In this document: positions 60,006 through 64,000 of the stretch, piece after piece
Position numbering within the stretch: the stretch's first letter is position 1
Layout: each line of letters starts with the position of its first letter
NCBI RefSeq assembly: GCF_003367245.1
Contig: NZ_QRGR01000008.1
Location: forward strand, 62,001-126,000
Direction: 5' to 3'
From: Pontibacter diazotrophicus
Lineage (GTDB): Bacteria; Bacteroidota; Bacteroidia; Cytophagales; Hymenobacteraceae
DNA: 64,000 bases
Made by a program: the position numbers and the translations under genes
Notes under the pieces: generated by a model
The model's database searches: none
What the model saw: only the letters and a program-made list of their open reading frames with translations
Told to the model about the DNA's origin: nothing

Positions 60006-60138
60006 TTAATTGTTGATTGTTAAATGGCTGTATTGTTAACAAGGGAGTGGGGTTAATTTCTCTTATGATGGCCGCACACATTAACCGTAGTTTAGGAGAG
60101 TAAAAATCAACAATCAATTATCAACAATTAACAATTAC
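60006..60138. repeat. inverted TTGATTGTTAA-type repeat between yajQ and terC
   Basis: Left arm TTAATTGTTGATTGTTAA (from about 60007) and right arm AATCAACAATC...CAATTAACAATTACC (60104-60138) are complementary in large part. The spacer is about 80 bp. It ends 4 bp before the terC start codon. Confidence 0.55.
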
Positions 60139-60142
60139 CTAT

Positions 60143-60928
60143 ATGGAAATTTTCGCTAATCCGGATACCTGGATAAGCTTGCTGACACTAACCTTCATGG
60201 AGGTGGTGCTCGGCATAGATAATATCGTTTTTATTTCGATTATAGTGGGCAGGCTACCGAAGGAGCAACAAGGCAAAGGCCGTACCATCGGCTTGTCGCT
60301 GGCTTTGGTTTTCCGGATTATCCTGCTGATGTTCATCTCCTGGATTGTAGGAGCCAGTGCTCCTTTGTTTACCATCAACCTGCCTTTCACCGAGTCAGAT
60401 TTCCCGGTCTCGTGGCGTGATATCATCCTTTTTGCGGGAGGCTTGTTCCTGCTGGCTAAAAGCACCACCGAAATCCACAACAAACTGGAGGGCGAGGAAG
60501 AGGAGGCGCATGGCGGCGCCAAGACATACGCTACTATGTCGCAGGTGCTGATACAGATCATTCTCATAGACATCGTATTCTCCTTCGACTCCATTCTAAC
60601 AGCCGTAGGCCTGGCACAGGAGGTAATCGTTATGATTATTGCCGTTATCCTGGCCATGATCATTATGCTGATTTTCGCCAAGTACGTGAGCGATTTTGTG
60701 AACAAGCACCCAACCGTAAAAATGCTGGCGCTCTCGTTCCTGCTCCTGATTGGCTTTATGCTGATAGTAGAATCGCTGCACCAGCACATCCCGAAAGGCT
60801 ACATTTACTTTGCCATGTTCTTCTCGCTGATGGTAGAGATGCTAAACATGAAACTTCGCAAGAAAACGGAACCTGTGCAGTTGCGCCAAAGCGAAGTGCA
60901 GGACCCGGAGAAGCATGAAGTAGTATAG
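60143..60928 (+). CDS. TerC family integral membrane protein
   Basis: 261 aa with about seven hydrophobic helices. Family motifs: LTFMEVVLGIDNIVFISIIVG near residue 15-35 and LIDIVFSFDSILTAVGLAQE near 145-165, each with the conserved acidic residue for metal transport. TerC-like proteins export manganese or take part in tellurite resistance and membrane-protein metalation. A soluble loop (about 105-125, Glu-rich) lies in the middle. A strong terminator follows. Confidence 0.92.
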   Translation: MEIFANPDTWISLLTLTFMEVVLGIDNIVFISIIVGRLPKEQQGKGRTIGLSLALVFRIILLMFISWIVGASAPLFTINLPFTESDFPVSWRDIILFAGGLFLLAKSTTEIHNKLEGEEEEAHGGAKTYATMSQVLIQIILIDIVFSFDSILTAVGLAQEVIVMIIAVILAMIIMLIFAKYVSDFVNKHPTVKMLALSFLLLIGFMLIVESLHQHIPKGYIYFAMFFSLMVEMLNMKLRKKTEPVQLRQSEVQDPEKHEVV

Positions 60929-60943
60929 CAGCAAGGGCTGAAA

Positions 60944-60990
60944 TAAAGCAAAGGGGCACCGTCTACAGCAGGCGGTGCCCCTTTGCTTTA
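60944..60990 (+). terminator. terminator after the terC gene
   Basis: Perfect 18-bp stem (60944-60961 with 60973-60990; core GCAAAGGGGCACCG) over an 11-nt loop. Confidence 0.88.
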
Positions 60991-61075
60991 CAGGGATACG
61001 GATGCTTCTGCCATACTTTATCGGAATTAATTTCTATATTAGGCAGCTATTATATTGTCTCTAAACCACCTTCTC

Positions 61076-63397
61076 ATGCGGTACCGCAATAATGCCGTTG
61101 CTACCTTTCTGCTATTGGCGCTCACAGGCTTTGCTCTGCTAAGTATATACCTGCTGATGCCGCCCGAACCAAAACCAGCGGATGCTCCTGCGGAAGAGTT
61201 CTCAGCAGAAAGAGCCATGAAGTACGTGCACCAGATAGCACAGGAACCACATGCCATGGGCACGGCGGCACATGCAGACGTCAGAGAATACCTGTTAAGC
61301 GAAATGCGCCAGTTGGGCCTGAATCCGCAGGTGCAGGAAGCTACTGCGGTGAACAAAGCCGGAAAAGCTGCTTACGTAGGGCATGCCTACAACCTGATAG
61401 GCAGGTTGGAAGGCAGTAGCGCAGGTGACACAGCCATTCTTTTGGTAGCCCATTACGACTCACAGCCCAATGCGCGAGGAGCCGGCGACGATGGCGCCGG
61501 CGTGGCCGCTATACTGGAAACAATACGTGCCCTGAAGCAGGAGGGGCCCCTGGAGCATGATGTGATGGTGCTGCTGACAGACGGGGAGGAATATGGCCTA
61601 TATGGTGCAAAAGCGTTCATGGAACACCCTTGGGCACAGGAAGTGGCGCTGGTGTTAAATCTCGAAGCCCGGGGTAATGCCGGCCCCAGCCTGACCTTTG
61701 AAATGAGCCCGGGAAACGGCTGGGTAGTGAAGCAGTTCATAGAGGCGGCACCTCACCCTTATGTGAGTTCGCTGGCATACGAGATTTATAGCCGCCTGCC
61801 CAACGACACTGATTTTACTGTCTTTAAGAACGCGGGCTACACCGGGTTGAACTCTGCTTTTATCGCTGGCTTTGTAAATTATCATAAGGCTACCGACTCT
61901 CCTGAAAACCTGAGCCAGCGCAGCCTGCAGCACCATGGCAGCAATCTGCTGGCGCTTACCCGGCACTTCGGCCATACTTCTCTTGCTGCTACCAAAGCCC
62001 CTGATGCTGTCTTCTTCAACTTTATTAATGGTTGGGTTATCCGGTACAATGCCAACCTGAACCTGCTATGGATTGCGCTTGCTACATTGCTGCTGGTGGT
62101 TACGCTCATGATTGGCGTGCAGAAGCGGGCCATTACAGCAGGGCAAGTAGTTGTAGACTTTTTCCTGTCCCTGCTGCTGATAGCTGCGGTGGTGTTGCTG
62201 TTCATCCCGATCAACAAGCTGGTGTTGCAGCTGATGCCGCTCTCGCATCCCTTTAACGGCCTCTATGGCGCTGATATGTTTTTTATCGCTTACCTGCTGC
62301 TGGCGCTGGGCCTGTTCATGCTGCTGAGCTGGTTGCTTTTGCTCAGGCTGCGGCTTTTTTCGCTGGTGATGGGAATGCTGGTGTTTCAGTTTGTACTAGC
62401 GGTAGTGCTTTATCTGCTGATGCCAAATGTGATGTATCTGATTCTCTTTCCGGTGCTGTTCAGCCTGGCTGGGGTGCTGGCCATTTTCCTGACAGGCCTG
62501 TATGAGGGGGAGAAAGTCAATTTCAGGTTTGCGCTGATCCTGCTGTTAGCTGCTGTGCCAGCCGTTTTTATCATGATGCCGATTGTGCAGGTGGTGTTCG
62601 CTGCGTTCTCTTTGCAACTGCCAATAGGCATGGTGGCGCTTTTCGTTTTGTTGCTGGGGCTGCTCTTGCCGCTGCTCCGTGTAATTGAGCGCAGCTTCAG
62701 CTGGCGGGGAACTCCACTTTTGCCACTGCTCCTGTTACTGGCAGGCGGCATAGAGGTGGCACGTGCCATCGATTACGAGAAGCCTGCTCCAGGACGGCCT
62801 TTACATAGTCACGTAAGCTATTTTCTGGATGCAGATGCTGAAAGGGCTTATTGGGCTTCGGCTTTCCAGGTGACAGACGAATGGAACCAACAATTTTTCC
62901 AGGATACCACCACTACCGGGCCCTTAAGAGAAATATACCCACATGCCGCAATCGAATACCTGAAGAGCAAAGCAGAGCCCTTGACGGTGCCTGCCCCCGT
63001 GGCAGAGATACTACAGGATTCGGTTACAGGAGATGAACGCCTGCTGCGCCTGCGCCTGTCCTCGCCACGCGGCGCAGCCCATCTTGAACTGGTACTGCAG
63101 CCACAAACACCTAATGCTTTGCTCAGTGCCTTACTGGCAGGAGAAGACCTCCAGCTGCAGCTTATAGATGCGGCACAGGGCCCGGTATACTTTACGCGCC
63201 TGCATGGTTTGCCCACCAGCAAAGAAGTGGAGCTGGAGTTGCGCCTAAAATCAGGTATCCCGCTCACGCTGTACCTCTACGACCAGAGCATCGGCCTGCC
63301 CCAGGAATTAGTGGCGCAGCCGAAGCCTGCTCACGTTGTGGCAGAGCAAGGCAGGGAGAGTAATCTAACAGTAGTCCGGAAGACTTACACTTTCTAG
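61076..63397 (+). CDS. membrane-bound M28 family peptidase
   Basis: 773 aa from the ATG at 61076; a TTG seven codons upstream is less likely. A signal-anchor helix (about 8-28) leads to a periplasmic M28 zinc aminopeptidase domain: metal ligands in VAHYDSQPNARGAGDDGAG (His, Asp), LTDGEEYGLYGA (Glu-Glu), and the downstream HKATD region. From about residue 325 on there are some eight TM helices, and then a soluble C-terminal domain (about 590-773). This order (anchor, M28, multi-TM, lumenal tail) is like the eukaryotic ER metallopeptidase/FXNA group. Substrates unknown. Confidence 0.88.
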   Translation: MRYRNNAVATFLLLALTGFALLSIYLLMPPEPKPADAPAEEFSAERAMKYVHQIAQEPHAMGTAAHADVREYLLSEMRQLGLNPQVQEATAVNKAGKAAYVGHAYNLIGRLEGSSAGDTAILLVAHYDSQPNARGAGDDGAGVAAILETIRALKQEGPLEHDVMVLLTDGEEYGLYGAKAFMEHPWAQEVALVLNLEARGNAGPSLTFEMSPGNGWVVKQFIEAAPHPYVSSLAYEIYSRLPNDTDFTVFKNAGYTGLNSAFIAGFVNYHKATDSPENLSQRSLQHHGSNLLALTRHFGHTSLAATKAPDAVFFNFINGWVIRYNANLNLLWIALATLLLVVTLMIGVQKRAITAGQVVVDFFLSLLLIAAVVLLFIPINKLVLQLMPLSHPFNGLYGADMFFIAYLLLALGLFMLLSWLLLLRLRLFSLVMGMLVFQFVLAVVLYLLMPNVMYLILFPVLFSLAGVLAIFLTGLYEGEKVNFRFALILLLAAVPAVFIMMPIVQVVFAAFSLQLPIGMVALFVLLLGLLLPLLRVIERSFSWRGTPLLPLLLLLAGGIEVARAIDYEKPAPGRPLHSHVSYFLDADAERAYWASAFQVTDEWNQQFFQDTTTTGPLREIYPHAAIEYLKSKAEPLTVPAPVAEILQDSVTGDERLLRLRLSSPRGAAHLELVLQPQTPNALLSALLAGEDLQLQLIDAAQGPVYFTRLHGLPTSKEVELELRLKSGIPLTLYLYDQSIGLPQELVAQPKPAHVVAEQGRESNLTVVRKTYTF

Positions 63398-63522
63398 AAA
63401 GGAGCGGAGGTATAGCAGTATGGAGGGGTTTTTTGTATTTTTTAAGGAAGTTTATGCAGCCCTGAACTAAAGATATATGCTGCGTAGTATAGGTAACAGA
63501 CCCTTATAGAAGATTTTAAAAT

Positions 63523-64000
63523 ATGCTTAAAACTAAGCTCTCCACCATCCTTTTTGGTGCTTTGTTTCCACTGATGATGGCCTGCGACAGGCCTTCCTCT
63601 AACCCGGAAGCAGACACGATCACCGTTAACCGCAGCATTATGTACGATCCTGCTTTTTGGGATTATGCAGCCAGTAGCAATATGCTACAGGTAGAAATAA
63701 GCCGACTGGCCGTAGAGAAAGGCACCACCGAAAAAACAAGGGCTTTAGGCCAGCGCGCAGTCGATTTTCACGGCAATGCTCTTGAACGGATGAAAAAACT
63801 AATGGCCGACAAAGAGAAAATTCAATTGCCTGATAGCCTTGGCGGTGCCGACAGGGGGCTGGTGCAGGAGTTTCAGCTGCTGGAGGGAGAGGAGTTTGAT
63901 ACCCGCTACCGCGACTTCATTGCCAGTTCACACCGTACACAAATAGACCGGTACGAAGAGGCGCTTCTCAGAGCCGAAAACCAGAAAATACGCGACTTGC
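63523..64000 (+). CDS. DUF4142 lipoprotein, 3' end cut by window
   Basis: The ATG at 63523 opens a frame that stays open to the window edge (159 codons). Lipoprotein signal MLKTKLSTILFGALFPLMMAC. The DUF4142 pattern follows: DPAFWDYAASSNMLQVEISR, QRAVDFHGNALERMKKLM and FDTRYRDFIASSHRTQIDRY. It is a helical ferritin-like domain common in Bacteroidota periplasmic proteins; function unknown. The end is missing. Confidence 0.85.
   Translation, partial: MLKTKLSTILFGALFPLMMACDRPSSNPEADTITVNRSIMYDPAFWDYAASSNMLQVEISRLAVEKGTTEKTRALGQRAVDFHGNALERMKKLMADKEKIQLPDSLGGADRGLVQEFQLLEGEEFDTRYRDFIASSHRTQIDRYEEALLRAENQKIRDL

Noticed and set aside
1..64000. CRISPR arrays, rRNA genes, prophage or complete insertion sequences
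   Set aside because: No regularly spaced repeats, no rRNA signatures, and no transposase or integrase frame was seen.

Overview
The window is chromosomal DNA from a Bacteroidota bacterium, most likely a Cytophagales member of the Hymenobacteraceae close to Pontibacter. That is an inference. It rests on type IX secretion C-terminal sorting domains, Bacteroidota-type promoters (TTTG, about 20 nt, TAnnTTTG) in front of RNA genes, tRNAs without an encoded CCA, and families such as DUF4142, DUF2911, DUF4174, PepSY-like lipoproteins and Pycsar-type TM proteins. No rRNA, CRISPR array, prophage or intact transposase was seen.

Layout. 1-2.3 kb: a type III polyketide synthase cut by the window edge, with its FAD oxidoreductase. 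2.4-5.2 kb: a miniature T9SS cargo protein, an SH3 lipoprotein and a GH15 glycosidase. 5.4-12.8 kb: a cluster of three PAP2 phosphatases, a PepSY-like lipoprotein, a response regulator/histidine kinase pair and a PepSY-SdiA-regulated fusion lipoprotein, plus the decayed remnant of a fourth PAP2 copy. 13-20 kb: tRNA-Arg(CCT), an HD-hydrolase/Pycsar-TM fusion, and a very large lipoprotein joining a phosphoesterase, a kinase-like segment and an outer-membrane barrel. 20-26 kb: ppk1, sixA, a lone restriction-endonuclease-like gene, hflX and a SirB-cytochrome c fusion. 26-35 kb: glycosyltransferase, rfbC, murF, a T9SS FG-GAP protein, the omega-amidase/methionine aminotransferase pair and an iron-sulphur-type UDG. 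35-42 kb: two disordered charged proteins, a single-domain response regulator and mfd. 42-44 kb: an AT-rich DUF6056 membrane protein and a DUF6883 remnant, probably acquired. 44-60 kb: a sugar dehydrogenase and many lipid or envelope genes (two sterol-desaturase-type hydroxylases, esterase, phospholipase A, two SDRs, lipocalin). 60-64 kb: yajQ (starting at 59.5 kb), terC, a membrane M28 peptidase and a cut-off DUF4142 lipoprotein.

Most notable non-coding content. (1) Two copies of a 255-bp unit (52333-52587 and 53707-53961) each encode a 137-nt tRNA-like RNA with its own promoter and terminator. It keeps acceptor, D and T arms, lacks a normal anticodon loop, and carries an oversized branched variable region of about 66 nt. 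I know of no matching family and consider it the best candidate for something undescribed. (2) A MITE-like repeat family of about 160-170 bp with GAGCATrTTTAAA-type ends has four copies here (11584, 14427, 22206, 36398); two are flanked by TTA direct repeats. (3) Other palindromic repeats sit at 32380 and 49029.

How the genes fit together: envelope and lipid maintenance dominates. The PAP2/PepSY/two-component cluster looks like one regulatory unit acting on lipid-linked phosphates. All functional assignments come from reading translated sequences, without database searches.
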